Origin: Bradyrhizobium sp. 4
GTDB taxonomy: Bacteria; Pseudomonadota; Alphaproteobacteria; Rhizobiales; Xanthobacteraceae
Assembly: GCF_023100905.1 (NCBI RefSeq)
Contig: NZ_CP064686.1
Location: 992,001 to 1,056,000 of the forward strand
Length of the DNA stretch: 64,000 nt
Direction of reading: 5' to 3'
A model generated the notes under the pieces. That model was not told the origin of the DNA. It searched no databases and was given only the letters and a program-made list of their open reading frames with translations. Of the stretch, positions 63,947-64,000 are shown one piece after another (positions within the stretch are counted from its first letter, which is position 1; every line of letters begins with the position of its first letter). The position numbers and the translations under genes are program-made.

Positions 63947-64000
63947 AACGTGGGCCATGCGCAGAACAACGGAAGGCGGCCCATGCGATGCCGCAACAAG

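Noticed and set aside
1..64000. CRISPR arrays, rRNA and tRNA genes
   Set aside because: No regularly spaced short repeats and no rRNA or tRNA-like sequence were found on reading both strands.

Overview
The window looks like part of a Bradyrhizobium/Mesorhizobium-type alphaproteobacterial chromosome. It carries the backbone of a symbiosis-island-class integrative and conjugative element (ICE), a DNA phosphorothioation defence island, and many mobile-element scars. This rests on gene content: an rdfS/fseA/qseM/qseC control module, a DUF736/DUF2493/strawberry-notch/DUF2285/DUF2840 backbone, trbBCDEJKLFGI with DUF2274, and traI/traR quorum sensing. No integrase, att site or tRNA is visible, so the element ends lie outside the window or are lost. 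REGION 1 (1-14.8 kb): a DndB-like DGQHR gene cut by the window edge (+) converges on dndB-C-D-E-A (-). Behind it on the same strand lies a tightly coupled cassette: SF1 helicase, a 53-aa protein, a zinc-hook SMC-like ATPase, dnd-associated protein 4, and a PLD-nuclease/SF2 helicase. dndBCDEA would put sulfur into the DNA backbone; the cassette replaces the usual dndFGH restriction genes and is the best candidate for a poorly described system here. REGION 2 (15-21 kb): a frameshifted orphan gene, a decayed strawberry-notch helicase/methylase, a DUF2493 gene, a split membrane-protein gene, and a 2.27-kb group II intron (18435-20700) sitting in the ribosome-binding site of the DUF736 gene. REGION 3 (21.3-26.3 kb): an IS3 element, relics of a DUF2285 gene and an IS630 element, then the transfer switch: qseC (-), qseM (+), fseA (two frames joined by a probable programmed +1 frameshift), rdfS, and a twice-frameshifted repA-like gene. 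REGION 4 (26.3-39 kb): an IS110 element where parA is normally found, DUF2840, traF peptidase, a lytic transglycosylase, two tandem IS1111-type elements (period about 1.59 kb), the relaxase, traG and a ribbon-helix-helix protein. REGION 5 (39-49.7 kb): cargo lodged between the ribbon-helix-helix gene and trbB. It contains a DUF3489-like gene, an SDR relic, a nitrilase, small zinc-ribbon genes (one broken), a second ribbon-helix-helix protein, an MFS transporter, a thioredoxin/TPR protein behind a strong sigma-54 promoter, and dctA. REGION 6 (49.7-64 kb): an apparently intact trb mating-pair operon and DUF2274, a convergent LysR gene, traI and traR with a lux-box-like repeat between them, an alanine dehydrogenase relic, a flavin reductase, a fragment of a second trbI, and a frameshifted zinc-finger gene. 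Taken together, the trb, relaxase, coupling-protein and regulatory genes look usable, while repA, strawberry-notch and parA are broken or missing, so the ICE seems partly degraded.
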